Source: Nautiliaceae bacterium (GTDB lineage: Bacteria; Campylobacterota; Campylobacteria; Campylobacterales; Nautiliaceae). Taken from it: 60,908 bases of DNA. The stretch covers positions 1 to 60,908 of the forward strand of contig JAMOTL010000007.1 in assembly GCA_027062285.1 (NCBI GenBank), given 5' to 3'. Shown here one piece after another: positions 1 to 8,453 of this stretch (within the stretch, counting starts at the first letter, position 1; the number at the start of each line of letters is the position of its first letter). Made by a program: the position numbers and the translations under genes. The notes under the pieces are model-generated. The model searched no databases. It saw nothing but the letters and a program-made list of their open reading frames with translations, and had not been told where the DNA came from.

Positions 1-90
1 CTGTTTTTTCCTCAAAATAAATATTTAATTTATTTTGGGCTTTAATATGATATACGCACTTATTGCGTTTGTAGTGTTTTTATTTATATC

Positions 91-112
91 AAAAAGAGGT
101 TTAAAAAACCTC
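91..112 (-). terminator. Intrinsic terminator of gltX
   Basis: Read on the minus strand, GAGGTTT, a 3-base loop and AAACCTC form a 7-bp stem followed by TTTTT. The gltX stop codon (101-103) lies inside the stem, so the terminator overlaps the gene end. It would end the leftward topA-to-gltX transcription unit. Confidence 0.8.
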
Positions 113-1486
113 AAATTTGGCAAGAAGTGATGAGATTCTTTTTTTGACTTCCTCTTTTCCAAGAACGCTTAAAAGTGCCGCTAAATCAATTCCTTTTGTA
201 TCTCCTACCATTGCAATTCTAAGCGGCGGCATTAGGAATTTCGGCTTAATGCCTTTAATTTTTAAAAACTCGTCCATAACATCGTGCCAATCAGGTGGAA
301 GTTTTGGGTCTTTATCGTTTAAAAAGACCAAAAATTCTCTTAGATTACTTAATACTTCGTCTTTAAGGAATTTTTTAACCGCTTTTTCGTTATATTCACT
401 TGGAGGCGTCAATATTTTTTCAATCTCTATTGCCATTTCTTTAAGGGTTTTTACTCTTTCTTTAAGCTCATCAATTAAAATCTCTTTTCTGTCATGGTCA
501 ATTATATCAACTCCAAAATCATCCCTTAAAAGCTTTTCAAGTCTTTCGTTTGGAGAGTTTTTAATATAATGGGAATTCAGCCAGTCAAGTTTTTCTTTGT
601 TAAAGCGGCTTGGGGCTTTATTGATGTCTTTTGGGTCAAAAAAATTTATCATCTCTTCAATACTGAAAATCTCCTGGTCTTTGTGACTCCAGCCAAGGCG
701 CACTAAAAAGTTTAAAAGAGCTTCAGGCAGATATCCTTCACGCTTATATTCCATAACATCCACCGCCCCGTCACGCTTACTCATTTTAGCGCCTTTTTCG
801 TTGTGAATCATAGGTACGTGATAAAAATTTGGCACATCCCAGCCAAACGCTTTATAAACAAGAAGCTGTTTAAATGTATTTCTGAGGTGGTCGTCTCCTC
901 TTATAATATCCGTCATTCCCATTTCATGGTCGTCAATCACTACGACAAAATTATAAGTAGGAGTCCCGTCACTTCTTGCTATTACGAAATCTTCTATTTC
1001 TTTGGCATCCACGCACTGTTCGCCTTTTACCCCGTCTTCAAAACATATTTTCCCGCTTAAAGGCGCTTTAAATCTGATTACATAAGGCTTATCAAGCTCC
1101 CCTTTAAAATCCCTGTATTTTCTGATATCAATAGGAGGCTCTTCACCTTTCATTTTGGCTTCTCTTATTTTTTCAAGCTCTTCTTTTGTCAGATAACACT
1201 TATAAGCAAGCCCTTTTTCTAAAAGCTCATCAATATATTTTTTATAAACGTCAAATCTCTCACTTTGAAACACAACTTCATCATCCCATTTCATTCCAAC
1301 CCAGTTAAAAGCCTTTAAAATCGCATCCACCGCCTCTTGTTTATTACGGCTAAGGTCTGTATCTTCAATTCTAAGTCTAAATTTTCCGTTGTTTTTCCTA
1401 GCCCAAAGCCAGTTAAAAAGAGCCGTCCTTAACCCGCCTATATGTAAATAACCAGTTGGTGATGGTGCAAAACGAGTAACTACCAT
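101..1486 (-). CDS. gltX: Glutamyl-tRNA synthetase
   Basis: Class I aminoacyl-tRNA synthetase that charges tRNA with glutamate in the cytosol. The signature HIGG is at residues 15-18, inside the usual FAPSPTG N-terminus, and KMSKR is at about 234-238, so the Rossmann catalytic core is complete. The length of 461 aa is normal. Its ATG overlaps the stop of the upstream antiporter gene by one base (TAATG), which indicates translational coupling. Campylobacterota often carry two GltX paralogues, one of which charges tRNA-Gln for amidation. The sequence alone does not show which one this is. Confidence 0.95.
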   Translation of the reverse strand: MVVTRFAPSPTGYLHIGGLRTALFNWLWARKNNGKFRLRIEDTDLSRNKQEAVDAILKAFNWVGMKWDDEVVFQSERFDVYKKYIDELLEKGLAYKCYLTKEELEKIREAKMKGEEPPIDIRKYRDFKGELDKPYVIRFKAPLSGKICFEDGVKGEQCVDAKEIEDFVIARSDGTPTYNFVVVIDDHEMGMTDIIRGDDHLRNTFKQLLVYKAFGWDVPNFYHVPMIHNEKGAKMSKRDGAVDVMEYKREGYLPEALLNFLVRLGWSHKDQEIFSIEEMINFFDPKDINKAPSRFNKEKLDWLNSHYIKNSPNERLEKLLRDDFGVDIIDHDRKEILIDELKERVKTLKEMAIEIEKILTPPSEYNEKAVKKFLKDEVLSNLREFLVFLNDKDPKLPPDWHDVMDEFLKIKGIKPKFLMPPLRIAMVGDTKGIDLAALLSVLGKEEVKKRISSLLAKFEVF

Positions 1487-2643
1487 TAACTATCCTTTTT
1501 TTGAAATTGTAACTTATTTATAAATTTTACGCCAAACATTACAATAATTACCTCTAAAACAGCCGTTATTACTAAGATAATATATTCTCTTTCCTCAATA
1601 TAATGATTTAATTTTGCCAAAGTTGCAGTCGCTATCAGTAAAGTAAGAGGCATAGAAAGTGAAAGGCCAAAAAGAATACTTCTTTTTAGCCCTATATCTT
1701 TTATAAAAACAAAAGCGCTAAGAACTCTTATTCCAATCATTACAAATGTTAATATTAAAATATCTTTTAGCATATCCAAACTAAAACGGCTTAAATCAAT
1801 ACTGCTTCCAACATGAACAAAAAATATCGTAATTAAAAACCCAAAACCAAGAGGAGCCAATTTATGTTCAAGTTTATGATTATGGTCAAAAAAGGTTCTT
1901 AAAAACACCCCAACAACAAACGCCCCTAAAACAACATCAATTTTTAATATCATCATAACCGCAATCATAATAAAAAAAAGACTCATAGCAATTCTTACAT
2001 CCTGATGATACTTATCAATTCCTGGCATTAAAGAGTGTTTAAGGTTTGGATACCACCAAAGAAGAGTTCTGAATAAAACAAAAACAACCCCCATTAACAC
2101 CAAGACCCCAATCAAAATAAAAATATTTATCAAAAGCTCTTTTGACAAAGAATATTCAAGATATTCACTTAAAATAGTTAAAAACAAAATTGATAAAAGC
2201 TCTCCTAAAACCCCAATTTTCAACGCCAAATCCAGCCATATCGTTTTGCCAATTTCCTGTTGAATTGCAAGTAAAAGACCAACAGATATAAGAGAAAAAA
2301 CAATTACATAAATAAAATTAAGAGAACTTAAAAAAACTATTAAAAATGCAAGCTGATATAAAAAAACCAAAAACATTATCCCTTTTTTTATAATTTTCCT
2401 ATCAAGTTTTAAAAGTTCTTTTAAATTAACCTCCATTCCCGCTAAAAGCATTAAAAACAAAAAACCGACTTCTGCTAAAAGCTTAAAATAGTGATTGTGA
2501 TGGTCTATTAAATGAAAAGCCCCAAAAACAATACCAAGTACTATTTCAACCACAGAAATTGGAAATTTCAGTTTATTACTTAAAAAAGGAGAAATTAAAA
2601 GAATAAGAGAAAGAGATATCATAAGTTTAATTTCAGCACTCAT
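1486..2643 (-). CDS. Cation/proton antiporter, CPA2 (KefB/NapA-like) family
   Basis: Inner-membrane protein of 385 aa with roughly ten to twelve hydrophobic segments spread over the whole length. This is the pattern of the Na+/H+ exchanger domain of monovalent cation:proton antiporters. No C-terminal RCK/TrkA-N domain follows, so it is a membrane-domain-only member. It overlaps bioB upstream by 11 bases and gltX downstream by 1 base, which places it within the topA operon. Whether it carries Na+, K+ or another solute cannot be read from the sequence. Confidence 0.8.
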   Translation of the reverse strand: MSAEIKLMISLSLILLISPFLSNKLKFPISVVEIVLGIVFGAFHLIDHHNHYFKLLAEVGFLFLMLLAGMEVNLKELLKLDRKIIKKGIMFLVFLYQLAFLIVFLSSLNFIYVIVFSLISVGLLLAIQQEIGKTIWLDLALKIGVLGELLSILFLTILSEYLEYSLSKELLINIFILIGVLVLMGVVFVLFRTLLWWYPNLKHSLMPGIDKYHQDVRIAMSLFFIMIAVMMILKIDVVLGAFVVGVFLRTFFDHNHKLEHKLAPLGFGFLITIFFVHVGSSIDLSRFSLDMLKDILILTFVMIGIRVLSAFVFIKDIGLKRSILFGLSLSMPLTLLIATATLAKLNHYIEEREYIILVITAVLEVIIVMFGVKFINKLQFQKKDS

Positions 2644-3457
2644 TAGCTACTTTTATCCCCCTTTTTAATAAAATTTCCAAATCTTTATCAGCCCTTTCCC
2701 CTTTAGTTGTCAAATAATCACCTATAACTATAGAGTTAGCTCCGGCTTTAATCCCTTCAAACCATTCACTTGCAAATACAACTTCTCTGCCTCCTGCTAA
2801 CATTATTACAGCATCAGGAAAATTTGTTCTAAAAGTTTTAATAATTTTTAATGCCATATCTTTTGTATGAGTGGCTCTTAAAGGAAGTCTCTCATTTTCT
2901 ATAAAAAAGTTTATCGGTATTCCATCGGGGTTTAACTTTTTAAGAGAATTTAAAAGAGAAATCCTATCTTTTTCACTCTCTCCCATTCCAAAAATACCAC
3001 CGCTGCAAAGTTTAAGACCAACGCTTTTTACATTTTCACAGGTTTCAAACCTTTCATCCCAGCTGTGAGTAGAACAGATTTTAGGATAATATTCGCGACT
3101 TGTTTCAAGATTGTGATTATAAATTTTAACTCCAACTTTTTTTAACTCTTTTAATGATTCCTTACTTGCTGTTCCGTTACACGCAATAATAGAAATATCA
3201 ACTTCTTTTAAAACAGCCTTTGTAGCACGGCAAACATACTCAAGCGTTTTATCATCAAGCCCTTTCCCACTTGTAACCAGACAAAAACCAGAGGCTCTGT
3301 TTTTTTTTGCAAGCTTTGCCTCATTTACAATTGTTTCAATACTTTTTTGCCTAAATCTCTCAATATCCGCCCCCCATTTTACACTTTGGGTACAAAATTT
3401 ACAATCTTCCCTGCAAGCACCTGAACGGATGTTTGAAATAGCACAAAGATATATCAC
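2633..3457 (-). CDS. bioB: Biotin synthase
   Basis: Radical SAM enzyme that inserts sulfur into dethiobiotin as the last step of biotin synthesis. The CX3CX2C motif that holds the 4Fe-4S cluster is seen as CREDCKFC near residues 15-22. It is followed by family motifs such as YNHNLET and the RLPLRATHT-type segment. At 274 aa it is the short form seen in Campylobacterota; E. coli BioB is about 346 aa. The start is a GTG at 3457, preceded by a strong GGAGG, and it overlaps the upstream stop by 4 bases (GTGA). No other bio genes are in the window. Confidence 0.92.
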   Translation of the reverse strand: MIYLCAISNIRSGACREDCKFCTQSVKWGADIERFRQKSIETIVNEAKLAKKNRASGFCLVTSGKGLDDKTLEYVCRATKAVLKEVDISIIACNGTASKESLKELKKVGVKIYNHNLETSREYYPKICSTHSWDERFETCENVKSVGLKLCSGGIFGMGESEKDRISLLNSLKKLNPDGIPINFFIENERLPLRATHTKDMALKIIKTFRTNFPDAVIMLAGGREVVFASEWFEGIKAGANSIVIGDYLTTKGERADKDLEILLKRGIKVANEC

Positions 3458-3984
3458 TCTTTACCTCCGGAAATAAAAAATTCTTTTACCTTGCTTTTCC
3501 ACTCAGTTGTCTTTATTTTCCTATAAAACAAAGTTACTACATATTTGTCTTTTTTAATATCTAAAGTCATACAACTGCTAAAACCTGTATCCCTCGCACA
3601 CACTTCTCCGGGATTTAATATCAAATTTTTACCGTTAAACGTAATATCCACTTCATGTGTGTGACCATAAACAATAATATCTGTATCAAGCGGAAAAATA
3701 TATTTTGGATAGTGCATAAGTTTCCACGTTTTACCAGCAAGTTTAAAATAAAAAGGCTCCGTTACAAGTTCATATTTATCAACAACACTGTAAAGGTGAT
3801 AGTCATTATTTCCAAGGACTGCCACATATCTTAAATTTTTACTCTCAATATATTCAAGTATCTCTTCTTTTACTATATCACCTGCGTGAATTAAAAACTC
3901 AATACCTTTATCTACCAATAAATCTATAGCTTTTTTAGCTCGCCCCACTTTTTTGTGAGTATCGCTGATAATCCCTACTCTCAT
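3454..3984 (-). CDS. YfcE/MJ0936-type metallophosphodiesterase
   Basis: Small calcineurin-like phosphoesterase of 176 aa. The metal-binding motifs appear in order: SDTH near the N-terminus, then HAGD, GNND and finally GHTH. This matches the YfcE/MJ0936 family, whose members act on phosphodiesters in vitro; the physiological substrate is not known. The ATG at 3984 is chosen because AAGAGG lies just upstream and it overlaps the topA stop as ATGA. A start 7 codons further upstream is open but has no clear ribosome site. It is co-transcribed with topA and bioB. Confidence 0.88.
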   Translation of the reverse strand: MRVGIISDTHKKVGRAKKAIDLLVDKGIEFLIHAGDIVKEEILEYIESKNLRYVAVLGNNDYHLYSVVDKYELVTEPFYFKLAGKTWKLMHYPKYIFPLDTDIIVYGHTHEVDITFNGKNLILNPGEVCARDTGFSSCMTLDIKKDKYVVTLFYRKIKTTEWKSKVKEFFISGGKE

Positions 3985-6155
3985 TTTTCCTCTCTTTTCT
4001 TGCATTTAATACATTCATATACTTCTTTACCTCTGTAAGTACGCTCAGCCATTAAATATCCACACTCCGGACATTTTTTATTTACAGGTCTAAATTTTGA
4101 GATGAATTTACACTCAGGATAATTAGCACACCCGTAAAATTCACCCCTTGGACCTTTTCTTTTTATAATATCGCCCCCACATCCAGGACATTTTACATCT
4201 TTAATAACTTCTGGCGGGTTTAGGGGTTTTGTGTTTTTACATTCCGGATAATTACTGCAGGCTAAAAATTCCCCTTTTTTCCCTCTTTTTATCACCATAT
4301 CAGCACCACACTTTTCACATTTAACATCCACTTTTTTTTCTTCTTTTTCAATAGGACGCGTATATTTACATTTTGGAAAATTACTACACGCAATAAACTC
4401 TCCAAATCTTCCCTTTCTAATCACAAGGGGATTTCCGCACTCAGGACAAAGCTCACCTATCGGTTTTGCAATTTTTTGTGAAGGGATTTCTTTTTCCCCT
4501 TTTTGAATAAGTTCCATAAAAGGATGATAAAACTCTTTTAACATCTCCTGCCAGTCTTTATTTCCACTGGCAATTAAATCAAGCATCTCTTCCATATTGG
4601 CAGTAAAATTTGCATCCACAATATCAGGAAAATGCTTCTCAAGCACCCCTATTACATTAAAAGCCGTTTCTGTCGGATAAAGCTTTTTCTCTTTTAACTC
4701 TACATAATCCCTATTTTGCAAAAGTGTAATTGTAGGTGCATATGTCGATGGACGACCGATTCCAAGAGTTTCAAGTTTTTTAATAAGACTTGCTTCAGTG
4801 TATCTCTCAGGCGGTTTTGTAAAATGCTGAATGGCTTTTACATCTTCTGGTTTTAATTTTTCTTTTTCTTTAAATTCAGGCAACAAAGTATCGGCGCTTG
4901 GCTTTCCATATACTTTGTAAAACCCTTCAAATATAAGCTTTTTACCACTTATTTTAAATTCTCCTTTTTCATTTGTAAGGTAGATATTTTGAGTCTCAAA
5001 CTTAGCATCTTTCATCTGAGATGCCAAAAACCTGCTGTAAATTAAAGTATAAAGTTTCAGCTCATCTTTTGTAAGATAGTTTTTTAAATCATCAGGTGTA
5101 AGTCTTACATCCACAGGTCTTATAGCTTCATGGGCTTCCTGGGCGTTTTTTGCTTTTTTATCGTATGTTTTAGGCTCTGCATACTCATCTCCAAACATTT
5201 TTTTAATAAATTCCACAGCAGCTTCTTGTGCCTCTTTTGCAATATTTAGACTGTCTGTTCTCATATATGTAATAATACCGGTCTCTCCAACGGGAGTTTT
5301 TACCCCTTCATAAAGCTTTTGGGCAATCTGCATTGTTTTTCTTGGAGAAAAACCAAGCTCACTGCTTGCAACCTGCTGTAAAGTTGATGTCATAAAAGGA
5401 GCGGGTGATTTGGAAGTGGTGATTTTCTTTTCGATTTTACTCACTTCATATGTAAGAGGCTTTAATTCTTTTACAATTTCTTCCGCCTGTTGTTTATTTG
5501 AAATATCGAATTTATCAAGCTTTTTACCGTGATATTTGATTAAACTGCCCTCGGTCTTTTTAAAAATCCCCTCTATTGTCCAGTATTCTTTTGGTTTAAA
5601 CGCTTTAATTTCTCTTTCTCTATCCACTACAAGCTTAAGCGCCGCACTCTGAACTCTTCCGGCACTAAGTCCTTTTTGAATTTTTTTGTTTAATAAAGGA
5701 GAGAGCTTATATCCTACAATCCTGTCAAGAAGTCTTCTTGCCTGCTGAGCGTTTACGCGGTTTATATCAAGCGTTCTTGGATTTTCAAGAGCGTTTTTGA
5801 TTGCCGTTTTTGTAATTTCATGAAATACTATTCTTGGAAGTTCGTCAGGTTTTTTACCTATTACGTGGGCTATATGAAACCCAATAGCCTCCCCTTCTCT
5901 GTCCTCATCCGTGGCTATATAAACAATATCGGCTTTTTTAGCTTTTTCTTTCAGTTCTTTTGCCGTAGCCTGATGGTCTTTTGTAACTCTGTATTGAGGA
6001 ATAAATTTATCTTCTTCTATTTTAATACCAAAAGAAGTTTTTGGCAAATCCCTTATATGACCTTTACTGGCTATTACATCGTAATCTTTGCCTAAAAAAT
6101 TTTTAATGGTTTTTGCTTTTGCCGGAGATTCGACTATTATTAATTTTTTTCCCAT
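3981..6155 (-). CDS. topA: DNA topoisomerase I
   Basis: Type IA topoisomerase that relaxes negatively supercoiled DNA. It starts with a Toprim domain (DEDREGE at about 83-89). The catalytic tyrosine is Tyr297 in ITYMRTDS, and the GRPSTYAPT motif follows later. The C-terminal 140 residues hold four tetracysteine zinc ribbons of the CPxCG...C type, the last shorter than the others. The 724-aa length is typical. It is the first gene of a tight operon, with a TATAAT box at 6182-6187 on the minus strand. Confidence 0.96.
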   Translation of the reverse strand: MGKKLIIVESPAKAKTIKNFLGKDYDVIASKGHIRDLPKTSFGIKIEEDKFIPQYRVTKDHQATAKELKEKAKKADIVYIATDEDREGEAIGFHIAHVIGKKPDELPRIVFHEITKTAIKNALENPRTLDINRVNAQQARRLLDRIVGYKLSPLLNKKIQKGLSAGRVQSAALKLVVDREREIKAFKPKEYWTIEGIFKKTEGSLIKYHGKKLDKFDISNKQQAEEIVKELKPLTYEVSKIEKKITTSKSPAPFMTSTLQQVASSELGFSPRKTMQIAQKLYEGVKTPVGETGIITYMRTDSLNIAKEAQEAAVEFIKKMFGDEYAEPKTYDKKAKNAQEAHEAIRPVDVRLTPDDLKNYLTKDELKLYTLIYSRFLASQMKDAKFETQNIYLTNEKGEFKISGKKLIFEGFYKVYGKPSADTLLPEFKEKEKLKPEDVKAIQHFTKPPERYTEASLIKKLETLGIGRPSTYAPTITLLQNRDYVELKEKKLYPTETAFNVIGVLEKHFPDIVDANFTANMEEMLDLIASGNKDWQEMLKEFYHPFMELIQKGEKEIPSQKIAKPIGELCPECGNPLVIRKGRFGEFIACSNFPKCKYTRPIEKEEKKVDVKCEKCGADMVIKRGKKGEFLACSNYPECKNTKPLNPPEVIKDVKCPGCGGDIIKRKGPRGEFYGCANYPECKFISKFRPVNKKCPECGYLMAERTYRGKEVYECIKCKKREEK

Positions 6156-6181
6156 AAACTGTAAGCCTTTTTTTTGGCGCT

Positions 6182-6187
6182 ATTATA
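6182..6187 (-). promoter_or_regulatory. topA: -10 box upstream of topA
   Basis: TATAAT on the minus strand within TTTGATATAAT, about 27 bases upstream of the topA ATG. No convincing -35 is seen at the expected distance, which is common for sigma-70 promoters in Campylobacterota. Confidence 0.6.
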
Positions 6188-6244
6188 TCAAAGTTACAAA
6201 AACCAAAAGCTAAAACTTAATAAAATATAAACAATAGAAAAAGA

Positions 6245-7363
6245 CTAGCTTAGCCTGTCTCTGAAATCTTCGAAGTGAAATTCCCTTGTAGTCCAAAGCG
6301 AGCCGTCTTTTCTTTTTATAATGATACTTGGAATTTTAATCCCGTTAAAAGCCGTGTTTTTTACCATCGTATAAATAGCCATATCTTCAAAAATCACTTT
6401 ATCTCCGATTTTTAAGGGCTCATCAAAGCTGTAATCCCCTATAACATCTCCCGCAAGACAAGTAACTCCCCCGAGGCGGTAAGTGTATTTCTTCTCCCCC
6501 GGTTTTCCGGCACCCCTTACATTCGGGCGGTAAGGCATGGCAAGAACGTCTGGCATATGAGCTTCGGCCGAGGTGTCAAGAATCGCTATTTTCATTCCGT
6601 TATCGATAATATCAAGCACCTCAGCCACTAAATATCCGGCATTAAGCCCGACGGCTTCGCCCGGTTCAAGATATACGTCTTTAATATTAGGATATCTGGT
6701 TTTAAACTCTTTTATTATTTTTATAAGGTTATCTACGTTATACCCTTCACGGGTAATATGATGGCCTCCTCCGAAATTCACCCATTCCATGTCTTTAAGA
6801 TATTCCCCAAATCTCTTTTCAAATCCTTCAAGGGTTTTTTCAAGAGCGGTATCAAGCTGTTCGCACAGTGCGTGAAAATGAAGACCGCTGACATTTTTTA
6901 ATCTGTCGGCTTTAAAATTTTCCTTTGTAATTCCAAGGCGGCTATACGGAGCGCACGGGTCGTATAAAGGTACGGGTGAACTTGACACCCCGGGATTTAC
7001 CCTAAGTCCTATTAAAGCTTTATTCTTTACCCTCTCCTCAAATCTCTCAAGCTGATTAAAACTGTTAAAAACAACCGTATGGGAAATATCGGCCACTTCG
7101 TCGATTTCGTCTTCTTTAAAAGCAGGACAGTAAGTATGTACTTCCCACGGTTTCATTTGAGCTAGTTTTGCTTCCCAAAGACCGCTAGCCGTAGCACCTG
7201 CCAAGTATTTTTCAAGTAAATCAAATGTAGCCCATGTAGCATAGCCTTTTAAAGCAACCAAAATTTTACAACCCGCTTCTTTTTGAACCCTCTCAAGGAC
7301 CTTAAGATTTTTCTCCAGCAGTTCTTCTTCGATAACATACGCAGGCGTTTTGATATTTTCCAT
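6245..7363 (-). CDS. nspC: Carboxynorspermidine decarboxylase
   Basis: PLP-dependent decarboxylase that makes norspermidine or spermidine from the carboxy precursor, the alternative polyamine route common in Campylobacterota. It has the alanine-racemase-type fold; the Schiff-base lysine is Lys39 in VALKGYA. The substrate-side motifs LHFHALCEQ, the glycine-rich NFGGGHH and EPGEAVG are all present. The length of 372 aa is normal. It is transcribed away from the LPP20 gene, and its leader carries one arm of a long inverted repeat (7370-7438). The partner carboxynorspermidine dehydrogenase is not in the window. Confidence 0.93.
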   Translation of the reverse strand: MENIKTPAYVIEEELLEKNLKVLERVQKEAGCKILVALKGYATWATFDLLEKYLAGATASGLWEAKLAQMKPWEVHTYCPAFKEDEIDEVADISHTVVFNSFNQLERFEERVKNKALIGLRVNPGVSSSPVPLYDPCAPYSRLGITKENFKADRLKNVSGLHFHALCEQLDTALEKTLEGFEKRFGEYLKDMEWVNFGGGHHITREGYNVDNLIKIIKEFKTRYPNIKDVYLEPGEAVGLNAGYLVAEVLDIIDNGMKIAILDTSAEAHMPDVLAMPYRPNVRGAGKPGEKKYTYRLGGVTCLAGDVIGDYSFDEPLKIGDKVIFEDMAIYTMVKNTAFNGIKIPSIIIKRKDGSLWTTREFHFEDFRDRLS

Positions 7364-7369
7364 ATATAT

Positions 7370-7438
7370 CCTTTTTTAATGAAATTTTATCTAAATTTGT
7401 AGTATAAGAACTTTAATGATAAAATTTCATTAAAAAGG
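7370..7438. repeat. Long inverted repeat in the nspC/LPP20 divergent leader
   Basis: The left arm at 7370-7391 and the right arm at 7418-7438 are reverse complements over about 21 bases, differing by one base in a T/A run, around a 26-base centre. Each arm includes the AAAAAGG ribosome-site region of the gene on its side, so the two divergent messages begin with nearly the same leader. Confidence 0.8.
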
Positions 7439-7445
7439 AGAAACG

Positions 7446-8033
7446 ATGAAAAAAACTTTATTACTATTGGGAAGTGCTGCACTAATTGCTTTTACAGGAT
7501 GTGCTAATAAACAACAAACAAAACCTCAAACACCGTCTTGTCAAATCGATGGAACCAAAGCTCCTAAATGGGTTTGTATGCCAGAAGATGTTGAAGGCGG
7601 AATTGTAGCAGTAGGCTCTGCTCCAAAAAACGCGGCAGGAGACATTCAATTTCAAAGAGAAGAAGCGATGGCAGCTGCAAGAGATGCTTTAGCTAGAAGA
7701 CTAAGCGTCAAAGTTAAAAATATGTTTAAACAATTTAAGGCAACTACTGGAGCTGGTAACAATCAAACATTTGAAAAAGCTACTCAAAGTGTATCAAAAC
7801 AACTATCTTCAAAAATATTAAGAAATTCTAAACAACTAAATATGTGGATATCTCCAAAAGGTACAATGTATGTTCTAGTTGGAATTCCTAATCAAGAAGA
7901 ACTAAAAGAAGAAGTTAAAAATGCTGTTAAAACTTCTTTAAAAAATGACCAAGCTTTATATCAAAAGTTTTTATCTAAAAAAGCTCAAGAAGAATTAGAC
8001 AAAGCAATTGAAAAAGAGTTTGGAGGAAATTAA
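7446..8033 (+). CDS. LPP20-family lipoprotein
   Basis: Predicted lipoprotein of 195 aa. A lysine-rich, hydrophobic signal peptide ends in the lipobox FTGC, with Cys19 as the lipid anchor. The mature part contains the PKWV..., AVGSA... and REEAMAAARDALARR segments typical of LPP20-type outer-membrane lipoproteins. Members form an alpha/beta fold; their cellular role is poorly defined. The strong site AAGGAG lies 7 bases upstream of the ATG. It overlaps the next gene by one base (TAATG), and a lytic transglycosylase follows, which suggests an envelope-related operon. Confidence 0.85.
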   Translation: MKKTLLLLGSAALIAFTGCANKQQTKPQTPSCQIDGTKAPKWVCMPEDVEGGIVAVGSAPKNAAGDIQFQREEAMAAARDALARRLSVKVKNMFKQFKATTGAGNNQTFEKATQSVSKQLSSKILRNSKQLNMWISPKGTMYVLVGIPNQEELKEEVKNAVKTSLKNDQALYQKFLSKKAQEELDKAIEKEFGGN

Positions 8034-8443
8034 TGAAGAAATTTTTTTTTCTTCCTTTTATTATCTTTTTAGGATGTCAAAATCCTATCAAACAAAAAGC
8101 TGATACAAATAATCTTTGTAATCCTGAATTTTTTTACAATTATGCTACGAAACATCCAAATAAAATAATAGGTATTGGAATATCAAAACCTGTATTATAC
8201 GGAGGAGAAAATAAACAAAGGAAAATAGCCATTTCTAAAGCTTTAAATGAAATTGCTTTACAAAAAGAAGTAAAAATTTCATCTATGATTTCATCATCTG
8301 CTTCAAAACAAGGATATCAAATAAATAAAAATTTTAAAACTTACTCGTTACAATCTATTTCTGGGAAAACTATAAAAGCAAAAATTATAAAAGCATGTAA
8401 AGCAAAAGATGGAAAATACTATGTATTAATGGAAACATATTAA
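8033..8443 (+). CDS. Small LPP20-like lipoprotein
   Basis: Predicted lipoprotein of 136 aa. The signal peptide ends in FLGC, so Cys15 would be lipidated. The mature part has an IGIGIS strand followed by a helix with KIAISKALNEIA, which resembles the core of the preceding LPP20 protein in shortened form. It may therefore be a diverged paralogue. The ribosome site GGAGG lies in the end of the upstream gene. Function is unknown; operon context points to the cell envelope. Confidence 0.7.
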   Translation: MKKFFFLPFIIFLGCQNPIKQKADTNNLCNPEFFYNYATKHPNKIIGIGISKPVLYGGENKQRKIAISKALNEIALQKEVKISSMISSSASKQGYQINKNFKTYSLQSISGKTIKAKIIKACKAKDGKYYVLMETY

Positions 8444-8453
8444 AGGTAATATT

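Noticed and set aside
10-39. Hairpin CCTCAAAATAAAT/ATTTATTTTGGGC at the left edge, possible terminator
   Set aside because: The T-run lies before the stem on the plus strand and there is no T-tract after it on either strand, so it does not look like an intrinsic terminator; the gltX terminator is at 91-112.
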